A stretch of DNA of 64,000 bases. Origin: Atopsyche davidsoni. Its lineage: Eukaryota; Arthropoda; Insecta; Trichoptera; Hydrobiosidae. Below the pieces are notes generated by a model that did not search any database, was not told the DNA's origin, and saw nothing but the letters and a program-made list of their open reading frames with translations. The stretch spans positions 4,280,501-4,344,500 of the forward strand of contig JAILWY010000027.1 of assembly GCA_022113835.1 (NCBI GenBank). Reading direction: 5' to 3'. How positions within the stretch are numbered: position 1 is the first letter of the stretch; each line of letters opens with the position of its first letter. Positions 11,801 to 24,500 of the stretch are shown in pieces. The position numbers and the translations under genes were made by a program.

Positions 11801-14139
11801 TACAGTTCCATTATCATAATAAGTAATATTGCTATTTCCACGTCCTTCCCTGAAATTACAAGAATACATTAATGATGACTTCTTCTTCTTCAGGCGGCTC
11901 TCCTCAGAGGAGGTTAGTGACCATCTTACTGAACATATTTCTATGTCTGTTTATGATTTCTTTTAGGAAGAAAAGTGTAGTGGATTCTCAAGTCTTTTTT
12001 ATTACAGTTTTATATTCGATAAACAGTTCATGACAATACAGTAATGATACCTTTAAATCATTTTACAAAGATTATTATTATTTTCTTACTATATGTATGT
12101 ATGTTTGTATTATAACTATCGGTCACTGTTAGGGTGTGTCAGAATATATGTTTATTTTATTTTTATTATATCTTACCTAAACACATAAGGGCCGATCTCA
12201 TTAAATTCCAGCTGTGAGTCTTCTCCACTCAAGAATTTTTCAGAATTCGTGATATTGAATAAGTAAACCTTCACGAGCATGTCCACAGGAACACGCTCAA
12301 ACATTTTGTGTGCCATTGATCCTTCTGTCATTTTAGTCATCTATAAATTATAATTTGTTAGTTATCTCCTTAAGAGTATATTGGCAAGGCATATTGTGTT
12401 ATTTAAACAAGACTACTTACTTTCTTGACGATCAATTGGACTGGGTCGAGGATAAGGATGATCATTCCAAAGATGAACAGGAATAAACCAAAAAAACCCA
12501 CTCCCCACCCTGTAAATTAAAATAAAATATAATTTATTTTCTAAAAATATTGTAAAGTAATATTGATAAATACACTTCTTTTATTTTTATTCTGCATCTT
12601 TTTTTGATATGATGAATCATTTTAAGTCTTGATCAAATGAAAATAAATACATATTTCATAAACGACAAAAGTAACTGAAAGCGCAAGTTTGTTTCAAACT
12701 TAATTATCATAATTTTTATTGTATACATAATCTGAATCAGTTTATGTATTGTTAAAAAGAATCCTTATAAATCATGTAAATATATGAATTCTTTAAAAAT
12801 ATATACTTCCAGTGTTATGTTGGCGTAATTTTTTTTGAAATTCTTTAAAAAGTAATAAATAATTACATCGAAGCTGTTTAAGGGCATGAAAATCTTTATC
12901 CTAAAGTATATTCGAGTTTGTAAATTTTTCGATAGCGAGGTTCCCACAGATGAAACAGACCAAATCGAAATATTATTATTGGACCATTCAGATCATTGAC
13001 ACATTCAGTTTCAACAGAAACGATTTTGTAAATTCAATAAACTGATTATGTGATCGCTGTTTATGATATTTCAACAAACTGCACCATTCACCAGGAATTG
13101 GGTCAGTATGGTTAGCAATTCTGCAGTTCATACCACATGTTTTTCTACGGAAAAAAGCAAACGTGTTTTCAAAAATACTAAACACCAAATTCATTATTCA
13201 TTATACACACATAAATATATATTTTATATGTGAGTGTGTGTGATACAAGTATGCGTTTTGATTGATATATATATGTTGCATTTTACAAATGAATATAGTA
13301 TAAAATATTAAAATGCTTTGATTGTCTTGTTTCATTAGATACAATTCAAAACAAATACGTTATCTCAAGAAAAAATAAAATGGTAGATACTTGCACATCA
13401 ATGGCAAAAGATAAAGTCGTGGGACACATTTTGCAGACAGTCAAAATTAATACGCTTTAATATTATAATAGCACGATTAAATTTGATTTTTTATTTTACT
13501 CAAAAACACTCTCACTTCTTTTGGCAATAACATAATACTATTAAAATTTTATGATACTATTATAAAACTTTGCTCTTTTTTTACTTGTCGGTTTAGTGGT
13601 TGTAATAACGCACTTTTAAATCTGTAATGGGTTGTTAGTTTTTTGTAAGCGCATTAGTATCAATTAATGTTATGCAAATACATAATATTGATCGAAATAC
13701 ACAATTAAAATACTGGATCGGGAACACATACGGCGACATATTAATTTATTTTTATTAAAATTCATTGATATCAATGCATAAAAATATTATTTTCAATAAT
13801 TTATAGATATTTTGTTGCTTGCTCATTTTGAGAAAAAAGAAACAAAAAACTGAGTTATTTTATCAATTACAAAAAAGCGTACCTAAAAAACATTCTTAAA
13901 AGTGAAAATAACAAAAACAATTAAATTAAACTTTTAAATATAAAAAAAGATACAATGGAAGATGCTAATTAAAATAATTTGAAGTAGTTTTTTTTTTTAA
14001 ATTATTGAATATTTTTTTTAAATAAAAAAGGTTTATAATTTGGCATAATAGGCACTGTTCATAATTTTTAAAATTCAGCAAAATTTAATTCGCGAAAATA
14101 AAAATACGCACCATTTTTGGTCGGCACCGCCAACTTCAT
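8631..14139 (-). CDS. Class B scavenger receptor (CD36 family), complete, 10 coding exons
   Basis: A 512-residue two-pass membrane protein with both ends cytoplasmic and a large ectodomain, the CD36/SCARB architecture used for uptake of lipids, carotenoids or modified lipoproteins. N-terminal membrane segment is residues 11-30 (GLFLFIFGMIILIL); C-terminal segment about 446-467. Family signatures in order: VYLFNITNSEKFLSG, EIGPYVFRE, GTVGYIPNITIEHVPE, a central ILDLSVYDFLWGYDD, LPCSVLKGAYEGIVFPPGF, a Cys-rich patch (CKNPDNVCFCPKNGPC) and SLPHFFGGD...FRGLNPN. Several N-glycosylation sequons are present (NIT, NSNIT, NETS, NHSS). Length and exon phases are all consistent, so the gene looks intact. 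It resembles general insect scavenger receptors more than SNMP or croquemort; the exact paralogue is unassigned. Confidence 0.95.
8943..8978. repeat. Perfect 16-bp inverted repeat in CD36-family intron 9
   Basis: Arms CGGACAATGTCAAACA and TGTTTGACATTGTCCG with a four-base loop (GACA), about 50 bp upstream (in transcript sense) of exon 10. Confidence 0.8.
9309..9434 (-). CDS. CD36-family exon 9
   Basis: 42 codons from DIGIPIKYSTKTQINLVISN to IIPVMWIDG. Acceptor cttacag, donor GTAAGT. Confidence 0.95.
9583..9701 (-). CDS. CD36-family exon 8
   Basis: Encodes LPLAVSLPHFFGGDNTLLER, then FRGLNPNTENHSSYLLLQP. PHF and GLNP are conserved in the family. Donor GTAAGA. Confidence 0.95.
10165..10442 (-). 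CDS. CD36-family exon 7 (Cys-rich)
   Basis: The largest internal exon. Encodes LPCSVLKGAYEGIVFPPGF through CKNPDNVCFCPKNGPC to VTPCYYG, holding all seven ectodomain cysteines; six are expected to form the family's three disulphides. Donor GTATGT, phase 1. Confidence 0.95.
10555..10682 (-). CDS. CD36-family exon 6
   Basis: Encodes LYSNNKDQITMDINETSSEM, then YSIQTWSGSAGLKQW and KFTDLNS. Donor GTAGTA, phase 2. Confidence 0.95.
10974..11174 (-). CDS. CD36-family exon 5
   Basis: 67 codons from GILSTNSKAPFYKKMALN to WITFSKFGILDR. Acceptor gtatattttttcag, donor GTATGT. Contains the LDLSVYDFLWGYDD core. Confidence 0.95.
11334..11670. mobile_element. hAT-type non-autonomous element with 8-bp target duplication
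   Basis: Starts CAGTGGCTCTCAAAC and ends TTTGAGAAGCACTG, imperfect inverted repeats of the hAT type. An identical ATTTAGAA flanks it on both sides (11326-11333 and 11671-11678). The 337-bp body has GACCCACGGACCCC-like blocks near each end and an AT-rich core with no open frame. Located in CD36-family intron 4. Confidence 0.9.
11705..11849 (-). CDS. CD36-family exon 4
   Basis: Encodes EGRGNSNITYYDNGTVGYIP and on to EHVPELSAG and INIPLL. Two or three N-glycosylation sequons. Donor GTAATA, phase 0. The intron that follows carries the hAT-type element. Confidence 0.95.
11878..12030 (-). repeat. SINE-like repeat, family A, in CD36-family intron 3
   Basis: Contains the CTCTCCTCAGAGGAGGTTAG tail block, AAAAGTGTAGTGGATTC in the middle and CAGTTTTATATTCG near the head (plus-strand reading). 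It is diverged and head-truncated relative to the 21.4-kb copy. Confidence 0.7.
12177..12340 (-). CDS. CD36-family exon 3
   Basis: Encodes MTKMTEGSMAHKMFERVPVD, then the family hallmark KVYLFNITNSEKFLSGED and EIGPYVF. Donor GTAAGA, phase 2. Confidence 0.95.
12421..12509 (-). CDS. CD36-family exon 2 (first membrane segment)
   Basis: Encodes WGVGFFGLFLFIFGMIIL and onward to ILDPVQLIVKK. Acceptor ttaatttacag, donor GTAAGT. Ends in phase 0. Confidence 0.93.
14112..14139 (-). CDS. CD36-family exon 1 (start codon)
   Basis: Encodes MKLAVPTKN plus the first base of Gly. Donor GTGCGT at 14111-14106. The start was chosen because the codons join in frame to the membrane segment of exon 2, with only a short cytoplasmic N-terminus, as in the family. 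Confidence 0.85.
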
Positions 14140-14227
14140 CTTCCGTCCTTTGAGGAGCACCCGCTTCCGTTTCTGGCGACCAGCTCGTCACCGAAGCTGC
14201 CGGGTCCTGCTGGCTCTCGACGACTGG
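14140..14227 (-). promoter_or_regulatory. Probable 5' UTR of CD36-family gene with a splice acceptor
   Basis: On the minus strand, CTCCTCACTTCTTCCGCAG ends at 14228, a strong pyrimidine-rich acceptor with a CTGAC branch-like motif upstream. This predicts that the start-codon exon begins at 14227 and that a non-coding first exon lies farther right. The block to about 14330 is unusually GC-rich; a local promoter there is the alternative. Confidence 0.45.
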
Positions 14228-14449
14228 CTGCGGAAGAAGTGAGGAGCCTCGTCAGCCAATCGACCACAGGTAACCGCCACGTCCTTCGCAGGTGATCTGG
14301 AGTAATTCAACGCCTTTGGGTAACCGAAACCAGTTATCTGAGTGGAGGGGGTATTTTCATATCAATCAAGTTTAATATTTAATTAAATAATTATAAAAAA
14401 AATAGTTAACTGTAAATTCATCAGGTTTTATTGATATTTTTATATTCTA

Positions 14450-14560
14450 CGGGTGCCTCTCCTCAGAGGAGGTTGGCGATCGTCTCGCTGAGCATATATT
14501 TATGCTGAGCCAGTTTTCATGGTTTTCTTAGGGAAAATAGTGTAGTTCCCAAGTCCTATG
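14450..14560 (-). repeat. SINE-like repeat, family A
   Basis: Plus-strand reading GTGCCTCTCCTCAGAGGAGG, then GTTGGCGATCG, TGCTGAGCCAGTTTTCATGG and AAAATAGTGTAGTTCCC. Head missing. Confidence 0.75.
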
Positions 14561-17500
14561 CTGATTTTTAATGATTTTTCCTTAGAATTTTTACTATACA
14601 CTCAAACTGATAATTTACAAATGTTTTCTTAACCAAAAAAAAATATTAGAGATATAATTTCACACATGTAGAGATATAATTTCAAAAACATCAATATCGT
14701 ATGAGAATATGCATTGTTTATTGCAATTTCTCGGTCTTAATCCGTGAAATATGAGATAAATTTAAAAAATATATATATTTAATTTTTAAATATTTTAGTT
14801 TCGATGAATTTTTAATTGCAGATCTCACAAAAATAAAAATATTTATTGCCGTTTGTAATGTGGTTCGGAGGTGTCCATCTCGCGGTGCAAAACTTGTTAT
14901 TTTCTTGGTTGGGGATGAATAAACGATGATTTAGCTTCTATTTCAAAGATTTATTTATTTTTACTATTATCAAAAACATATATGTATTCTATTAAAAAAC
15001 GATTTTATGACATCAACCAAAAATAATAAACAAACACAACTTGGTATTTTGGAAAATAATAATACAATAAAAGAAAATTGGAGTTTTTATTTTATTATAT
15101 CATGTGTGAATATTTCTTTGATTTGTTTGCTGAAGTATTAAACATGTACGTTATAAATATAAGTTTACTTGTAAGAAACACGATTATCAATGAAAGTTTT
15201 CATAGAAACATTTACGATAGTTAATTATATTGAAACTATAATTTAAATTGCTGTCCTATTTTAAAACTGTTTTCGTTATGAATTTCTACATTAATACGCA
15301 ATGTTTTTAATTATTTGGTCAAATATTAATAATAAAGGAGTGAGAAAATTCGTTTTAATTTTTTTAAATAATGTTTTTTTCATATTTACACATATTTTCC
15401 TAACATTCAAAGTTTAATATGTTATGATAACTTTTTAATGCATAATGATGCTATCGGATATTTTTGTAAATTTTTTTTATTATTTTAATTTAAAAGAAAA
15501 TGTTCAGAGATTAGACTTTTTACTTACTAATATTAATTTTACACAGATAATTTATTTTTCGGACCAAAGTCGAAAATACTACACGAGAAATGTAAACTTA
15601 TCATTTTAGAGGACACCCATAATTTACATATCTATTATCACACAAACATATTGTTATCTTTGCGTAATAAGAAAAAAATTTTTTTTTACTAGTACACGTG
15701 GAAAAAAAGCGTTAAATTATTACGTATTATGTATCGAAACTTAATTTTATGTCTACTCAAGACATACTTAAATCAATAAAAAGATATGTTTGTAATAAAA
15801 AAAATGGAAAGCTCATGATATTGCGTACTTTTTTTATGCCAAACAGTGACGAAATATATTTAAGTAAATGCATGTAAGTAGATTAATCCATTGATTTATC
15901 AACGCTTTTAAATAATTTTGAAAATATATTAAAATTACTTAAATTACTCTGTGAGAGAAAGAAGTCGCTAGCAAAAAATAAGCACCTAATCAAGTTGTTT
16001 TAATCAATCAAATATTTTTTTTTATTGCCCCAGAGAAGGTTTATTCCGGAAAAGATGTTATTTTAATAGGACCTGAAGATACTTGATTGTTTATACTGAA
16101 ATAAAAATATATTAATTGCTCATCCTGAACAAGACGATGCTAGTCAAAGTAAAAATGTTTCCCTCAAAAAAATTCTACTATGAAGTCATTTGATCAAGCA
16201 AATCTATGTGTGAACTATTTACTACTTAGTCTTATCAGAGCCTACTTTTATTTTATGGTTTCACAATTTTAAACGCAAAAAACCTGTTAAGTCATTAAAC
16301 ATAAAGTAATTTATACCGTCATTAAAATACAATTTACCTACAGCTACTTTAGTAAATGACTGCATAAAATGGCCGATACTTAACAACCGGATATTTGAAA
16401 AAATTACAAATTTTCAAATGTCTTACTAGATTTAATTTCTATGTCGCATGCTTAAGTGATACGTTTATATTTTTATAAAGGTGTAAAGTATCTGTTATAT
16501 AAATAATGTTCACGTTGTCATTAAGGCAATATCGTAATGTTTTACAATAAGACCAAAGTACCAAAGTACTTGTTAAAAATATAATTTCCGCATTGCCCTA
16601 GGAGCGACCCGAGAGCTGAGGTGTAATTGTCGAATCATTTATTTTATTCTGGTAATTCCGAATTGAAGAGCAACACTTAACAAAACCTTCATGAAAAAGA
16701 ATGTGAATAAAAACAGATGGTATTAATTTAACATAAAAACAATTCGGCATGTACGCCATACATGAACTCTGGTAAAATAACAAATTTTGTAATAATGACT
16801 ACTCAACACATACTCTATGTAAATATTTTTACTTAAACTACCATTTTCGTTGTTAAACATACATAAAATTAAAAATATATTATTTTTCCTTATTTTTAAA
16901 GTTTTTTGTTTCGGAAAAATGATGTTTTTTTTCATGATACTATTATATAGTATATAACTGATTGAAACAAGAATAACAAACGGAGCAATAATTTTTTTTC
17001 CATAAAAACATCGACTGTATTAAAAAAATTATATATTAAAAATTCAAAAACTATTTTTTGTATCACTGTAACTTTGTATCCAAGTTTATTTTAAAAATCA
17101 GTAATTCTGAAGCTTTTTTTACTGCAATATATACATAAAGCTGTCTATATAAAAATAATCATATTTGATAATAATGACATAGAATTGATCGGTTTAAAAT
17201 GTTTTAAGTTTGCTACACGTGCAACAATTATTTTTGTAATTAGGTCAATATGCACAGGTAAATATCACTACTGTATTATGTTATGTATTATATTTCACCA
17301 CTGTATTATGTTTCGTTATTAATTTGCGAAAACTTCAACTAACACACTAGCTGAGCAACAAAACTTTTATTGCATGCAATGCCTTATTTCCTTGAGACCT
17401 ACTAAAGCTAAAAAATTCCTCTTTCTCATGTTATATCTTCTGCAAAATAATTGATCAAATAAATTGAAACGCGATAACCTGTTACTAGTCAGGCATCTTT

Positions 17501-18276
17501 GTAGTTAACTCTTACAGACAACGTAAAAAGACAGGTATTTTTTATATTATGGTATACACTTTTTGTTTTTAACGTGACTGCCAACGAGGGCTCATATTGA
17601 TTGACAATTTCAACAGCAAAAAGCAGCGGTCAACAAATTCTGATGTTAACACAAACCAATTAGCAGATATTACATTGATTGACTTAAATGTAAATTGAAG
17701 GCATTTTATACACACTGACAGGACATGCGCTTGTCATAGAAAAAAAATAGGAAAAATAACATCAAATTTATTTAACGCGTAGTAATATTGGAATGTTTAC
17801 GATTGTGCTCCTAATTGGCCGATGAATAAATATGTTTTTATAAAGATCGGTTATTGATATCTCTATGATCTGAAATATGTGAATCAAAATAATAACAGAT
17901 GAAAATAATATTAAAAAATATACACGAACACACATAAAAAACTTGTTAATGTTTTTATTATAATCCAATAAATTAAAATGCTACTTGATTTATTTTAAAT
18001 GTGGTATTATGAATTCATAGTATATTTATAAATAAAGTATCTTATAATAAATTTAATAAAAGTATTACATAAAGTTGTTTTGTTTTCTGACAGATTGATG
18101 TCTAGTGTGAGCATTTCTTTTTTTTTCTAATAGAAAATACGATTTTTGACTATACGTATTTTTTACTATTGAGAGTTTTTATACATCAAAGGAATATGTT
18201 TATAAATATTTCATCTTTGATAATTTTAAAAACTTTAATCTATGTCGGAAATTTCTACTATTTTTACCAAGATTTC

Positions 18277-18309
18277 AATTACTGCCTTTCATTAAAAAAG
18301 GCAGTAATT
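18277..18309. repeat. Perfect 13-bp inverted repeat
   Basis: Arms AATTACTGCCTTT and AAAGGCAGTAATT around a seven-base loop (CATTAAA). Too short for a typical miRNA precursor. Confidence 0.75.
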
Positions 18310-20228
18310 TTCCGTTGATTAAGGATTCTTCTACATAATCCGATTTTAACCTTAAATCCTAGACTTTTCCAGTTCCAAAGTAAACCTTAATAAAATCTGA
18401 TGAAATATAAGACGATTTAATATGATTTTGCATATGTATATTGATTTATATTCAAACATTTTATTTTAAAATCTAAATAAATTAAAAAGTCAATTGCAAT
18501 CACAAAATTTTTTTAAAGGAATGAACTTATAGGAGTTTTTTGTGACAATATTTTTTAGTACGTATTCTACTTTGTACGATATTCTTCTAGTTATGTAAGA
18601 TTGTTTTTATGGAGGACTGTTTTTTATAATAAATTAAAACATACGATGATTTATGACTGCTCAAAGGTCAGTGACTAAAGAAGCCCTGAGACAAGTATTT
18701 CGTTAATTGAAATTTTTAAAACGTTTTTTTGTTGTTATATATTTGTTCAAAAATATTAATTTATGAATTGTGAGTTATAACACGTATAGGACTTCTAATT
18801 TAATCATATTTAACATTAAAAATTAATGTACGTGATTATTGTGAGGTACATTTTTGTACTGTGCTTGAAGTAGCTGTTAATAAATAAAATAAAATCAGAG
18901 GTTGGTTTTTATAATTATATTTGTAGATAAAATAAGTATCAGCGATTGTTTTTATATTCTTATATCGAATCTACGATCGGTTAATAAATATAAAAAATTG
19001 TTATAATAGTTTCTAGCATCCACCTTAGGGTATCGTAAATTTTTATTAAAGAATATATTATTTATTCATAAATTAAAATAAATATGAGAAATGAACAAAT
19101 TTAAATTAAATATCTTTCGATCTTTGAGGTGATCATCACTATTGTTTTAAATCAATAATATTTTTTAAATACAAATAAAAATTTTTCTAAGTGATTTTTT
19201 GAAGTATATATAGACAAACCGATCACAATATAGTTTATAAAATCGTTCAAAAAGGACACTTTATTTTTATTTGAAGTATTTTATGGACGCTTGCTTTGCC
19301 AAAACAATATTTGTGTGTATTTTATTAAATACATTGTAAATCTTAATTCATAAGAAGTTTGCCTTCTTCTGCTCTGCTATTACTAGGTAATATTTTCACT
19401 GTTAAATTCATAACTGGTAACTAACTATTCATAATAAAAAAAATAACTAATAATTAAACGTGTTTTGAAAGGGCCCATCAAGGCTCTTCATAACATAACT
19501 CACGTTCCTCCATAATCAAATTTATTTACAACATCAACTCAAATAAATAAATTTTAAATAAATAAACGCACTTAAAAAATGAAAACTAGACAAATAGTAT
19601 TTAAATAATGCTTAATAAAATTAATGTCTTTTTGTTTCATTCATAAAAATATAGCGTTTGTAATTTTCATCGGTAAAAAATAATATATATTATATATTCT
19701 CATCCATTTAATTTAACTGCACTATAATTGACATTTATTAACAATTAACAAACACGATCGTTAATTTAATACAACCAGTGTGTTTCTTACACTTGCTTTT
19801 AATTAAAAAAGAATAACTATAAAACATAAAAACTAGAGACAAGATTTGTGAATAATAATATTTGATTTTAATGTGATGTGGTTTAAATTTTTTTTTTTTT
19901 CATATGTTTTATATCACTTCTTTTATCAGTTTAATTTTTTTTCGTATTCATTTAGTAGTTTTTTCGTTTGTTAAATAATATTTTTTCAAATGACTAAAAT
20001 GGTAAAGATATTATTATACATTCTATTTTTATGTTTGTCTTAACATCATATCAGTTTTATTATAAAGATTTTATTATTTAAATAAAATATATTCATAGAT
20101 TTTTTCCAGTATTTAAGAGTTGAGGTTTAGTAATTCAAATATTTAATAGTTGAAAATTTTCCTTTTAAATTTTCAAATTACCGCACATCATCCAGTATAA
20201 AGCGATTTTTTCCTTTAAATTTAATCTT

Positions 20229-20233
<5 letters not shown>

Positions 20234-20284
<51 letters not shown>
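20234..20284. repeat. (AT)n microsatellite
   Basis: About 50 bases of alternating A and T. Confidence 0.95.
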
Positions 20285-20291
<7 letters not shown>

Positions 20292-21119
20292 GTAAAATCA
20301 CATATTTCACTCCTCTCGTCAATAAGTCACGTAGATTCCCATAACTTTTCATAAATCAATCTTTTCACTAGTGTTTTTGCGGAGTTATATTATAAATTTG
20401 ATGTCATTGTAAACTTCTCCTGTTTGTAAATAAACACAATTTTAAAGTACGCAAGCGTCTTGGATGTTTTTACTGACATTACGTCTAATGTTTGGTTCAA
20501 AATAACAAAACTGGCGTCACGTATTTTTTAAATATCCCATTAAAAGTGTATCTTATTATTGCGACTGTCAAACATAATAAATTATTCAATATTATAAATC
20601 GTTTAAATTATTGACGATAGTATTGCAACTAATATATTTGAATTTCTAAAAACTTACAAAAAATCTATCAAGAATAATAGTCCGATTGTAGTCTAAATGA
20701 ATAAATTATATGTAATTAATTTTAAAAATATCAAAAGGTTAAAAATAATTTTATTTGTTTACTTCAGTTTATATGTGTTACGCCTATTTCTATTGCTATA
20801 TAAAAATATTAAATGAAATGATAATCTGAGTGTCTGTATTAATTATTAATTCCTGTAGAATAAATAAACGTGGGTTTATTAATATACTTTTAAAAAATAT
20901 ATATAACATGAGTAGAAAATGTCTATAAGTTTCCGTGAGTATAAATGCATATTGCAATATTAAAAATGTATGCAGTGCTAAATTTAAAGCAGCTGTAAAA
21001 ATATCGTTTAAAATTGTTTACTTTTATGGCTTGAAATAAGATTAGCTATTTGGCAATTTGTCAATAAATTTGCAGTAAAATTCCACTTTATTTCATAGCT
21101 GAGTGGGTGTAAGATATTC

Positions 21120-21200
21120 ACAATGCAACGGTCGGAAGCAGCTGCTTACAGTTCCTACGCGCACTTGGCGCAGCCGGCGAGGTAGCGCAGGGCTGCCACG
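21120..21200. other. GC-rich island of unknown role
   Basis: A patch of about 80 bases with several CpGs and a CAGCTG E-box inside an otherwise A/T desert. A short ATG frame (MQRSEAAAYSSYAHLAQPAR, then stop) spans it, but there is no support for coding. Confidence 0.35.
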
Positions 21201-21372
21201 AAACACTGCCTATTTATATTATAATTTATAATTAAAAAAAATATATTAATATATATATTTTACGATAGCACAAAATTTTAATGCTCGTTTACAAATTTTT
21301 GATATTAGTTTTCGAACAACAATGCATTTTATTTTTTTTAGTTTATACTTTGTTATTCTTGTTTTTCACTGT

Positions 21373-21528
21373 ACATATACTCATGCTGAGCCAGTGTTCA
21401 TGGTTTTCTAAAGGGGAAAATAGCGTAGTGAGTCCTTTTATACCGCAGTTTTATATTGGAAGGATAAGTCTGCGAAGCACTGCTGCCCAATAGCATTATT
21501 ATAAATTCATTTTTATACGTTTAGATCT
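21373..21528 (-). repeat. SINE-like repeat, family A, best-preserved middle and head
   Basis: Plus-strand blocks in order: CTCATGCTGAGCCAGTGTTC, GGTTTTCTAAAGGGGAAAAT, CCGCAGTTTTATATTGGAAG, CTGCTGCCCAATAGCATTAT and ACGTTTAGATCTGATAC. The terminal tail is missing here. Confidence 0.8.
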
Positions 21529-24500
21529 GATACAAAATATAGTAAATTTCAATTTCAAACTCAAAGCCTCGATTACTATGTAGTTTTTTTTTAAATAAAA
21601 TTTAAATCGTTTTGTTATTAAAAGTATTATTTAATGAAAAATAATATATTATTTAAGTAAATAATAACTTCAATCCTTTAGGAAAGTAAAATCGCATTCA
21701 TGAGTAAGTAATTTTATTTACAATTGGCATTGAAACAATTTTACATTCCACTGTACTATATATAGAGTGAATATTTATTAACAAGTACGATTATTAATTA
21801 TTGAAAAAATGTAAAAGTTGAGTATGTTGATCGATGAACAATGTCTGCTTTAGAAAGTGACTTCCTTGTTTTTATAGTATAATAATATTCAGCTTATGCC
21901 AATTGCGGTAGGTCGCGCACAGTGCGAGGGCGTCCAGAGCACACGCATCATGTTATTTCATCAACCCATTTAGGGATCACTCATATTCAAAGTAATACTA
22001 ATACGCTTAACACTGCCCTTTTCATAAAAATAAAAATATTTTTATAATGAAACTACTTCTATCCCAAGAACTGACACGACGATGAAATCGCGACTCGTTT
22101 TGAGCCAAACTTTAAAATTGATTGACAGTGGAAATTTCGAAAAAACAGTTTACAATTTTTAATGCATATGCAGGTCTATTATTTTTTAATATACTTACAG
22201 ATTATTTAGCACTTTAGTATTATTATTTTAATGCACCAAATAGGTATGCATAATTTTTACAAAATTTGTGATATTTTCCAAAAGTATACAAACATAATCT
22301 TACATGAAAAAAAGCTGTAAAGAATAATAAACTTATTCATACATCCAACCATAAAGTTACGACGACATCTTTAGCACTCTTGAAATACTTGAAGGCTATT
22401 CTCAAGTTGAAGATATACAGTTTCAAGTCTTTTTAGAACATTTCACTGTCAGTGTCTCTGTATTAGGACGGTCACGGTTAAGTCACATTCACAGTAAAGG
22501 CGCGGTCACCAAATCAAACAAATGCTCCAGACAGGCCCAGCAAGAGACTGAACACAGGAGCTGTCCACTCTACTTATAGTGCGTATCTCACGTAAACAGG
22601 AAGAGGTCGTGATGCCGGTACATCCATGTTCAACCAATTTATTTATTTATGCTTTACTCGCTGTACTTCATTAAAAATAATTCACTTTTATTTGATTTTT
22701 GTTTTGTATATTCATTGAATGGCGTTTCCCCAGAATGAGCAATTTTTTCTACTGGGAATTTCAAATAAATGTATGTATAAAATAATTTTTTTTATGTCTA
22801 CTAACCAACGATTTGAAATTTGTTTATAAACATTAAACACCTGAAGTAAAAAAAGAGAAACAAAATATATATTTAATTTGTATTTTATATTCACCTTTGA
22901 TGTTATATCCTATTTGTAGAGATTTTTTGTAATTTTCTACAAATATGAGTATTTATTAAGGTAAAGCAGAATATTTTTCTTATCGGATTCTTTTTTGCTG
23001 TACCAGCAATATATAGAAGTGGATTATTGACTTCTCAATTTTGAATGTAGTGATGTTTTTAAATTTTTTTAAAGTAAATAATCATATTTTAGATCTATAT
23101 ACAATTCATTTTCACAAAAAAACAATATTTTTATATATATTATTACATGCAAAACTTTTGTGGATCAAATCTCCCATTTTAACTCACTCCCCTTTTTGCG
23201 AGCGTAAAACAGAAAACAAAGAGTAAATAATAATGAATAATATTGATTAAATAATAATGAATAAATTATTAAAATAAGCACAAAATTCTCTAAAACTTTT
23301 TATTAGGTATAGGTGGAAATTTAAACTTTTCCTCCCGGATATCCTGGAGGTGTGAATATTAATCTTATCCCTAGGTCAATAAATCAAGTTTTTATGAACC
23401 ACACTTTTCAATAAGACCAGGATACTGTGTCAGACTGTGACAGATGTTATTCTAGCTAAGCCCAGTTAAGTGAATCTCTAGATTTTTCTTTTTACTGTAT
23501 AATATATAGAAAAGTCAAATTGAACTTTTTAAAAAATAAACTTTTTATCTGGAAATTATATATAATTTTAACAGAGATATAATTTTATAAGATTATAATT
23601 TCAATTATTATGTTTATTACCTTTCGAAAAAGCTAAGCATTTTATTTAAGTTATTTTAATTAATTGATTATGTAAGATTTTCCGAAGACATATTTGTATA
23701 TAAAAGATGTGCTCTATTGTATATAATAATGTGGCTCTAATGTTTTTGGTCGTTAATTTTTTATTCGTTCATCTACGTTTTTCCTGTATAAACTATTTAA
23801 TTAGATTTTAATGTGACTATGAAAAAATAATTATTTAAGAGTGGCCTTGAACGATTATATACTTTGATATCATTGACAATAAATAATAAATTAGGCCTTT
23901 TTTAACTCGCTGACTTTAACATTGGTAATTGATTAGTTTTGAGATTTTTCCACGTTTTTGTTTTTATTGTGACTAGTTTCGCTAATTTATCAAGTTGTAA
24001 TTTTTAAACGAAACTACGTTTAAAAATATTTTTCTTTAAAAATAACTTATTTTTTATTTTAAACTTTTTTTTTCAAATATTTTTAAAGACATTAGAAATT
24101 ATTTTGCTTACATTCATAAAAACACGTTTTTAATGTTTGCCTCATAGTATAACGTTGCTATTAGAGAGAATGTGAATGAAAGAATTCGTTATTTTGGCAA
24201 CTGACGAGACTGCACAGTTTTTAAATGTGTCTTGCAGGTATTTATAAAACAGATGTACGTATTATATAGAGAATTTTCTAAATATAATTAAAATTTATTG
24301 CATTGTAACCTCTGTCCATGGGCACTCACAGTGAATTTACTCTACTCTGAATTTCATTTCTGTGCCTCAAGGTGATGCCATTTTTGTGACATCTGTAGTT
24401 CTTGTTATAGAATACTAATAATATATTTTTTTATTGTATAAATAAATAATTATAACACTCACAATAATAAATAAGCTCATTTTTTTATTATTGTATGAAA

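Larger units (their letters stand above)
14561..21110. other. AT-rich gene-free stretch
   Basis: No coding or RNA gene recognised. Contains a perfect hairpin at 18277-18309 and an (AT)n tract at about 20234-20284; otherwise low-complexity A/T sequence. Confidence 0.5.
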
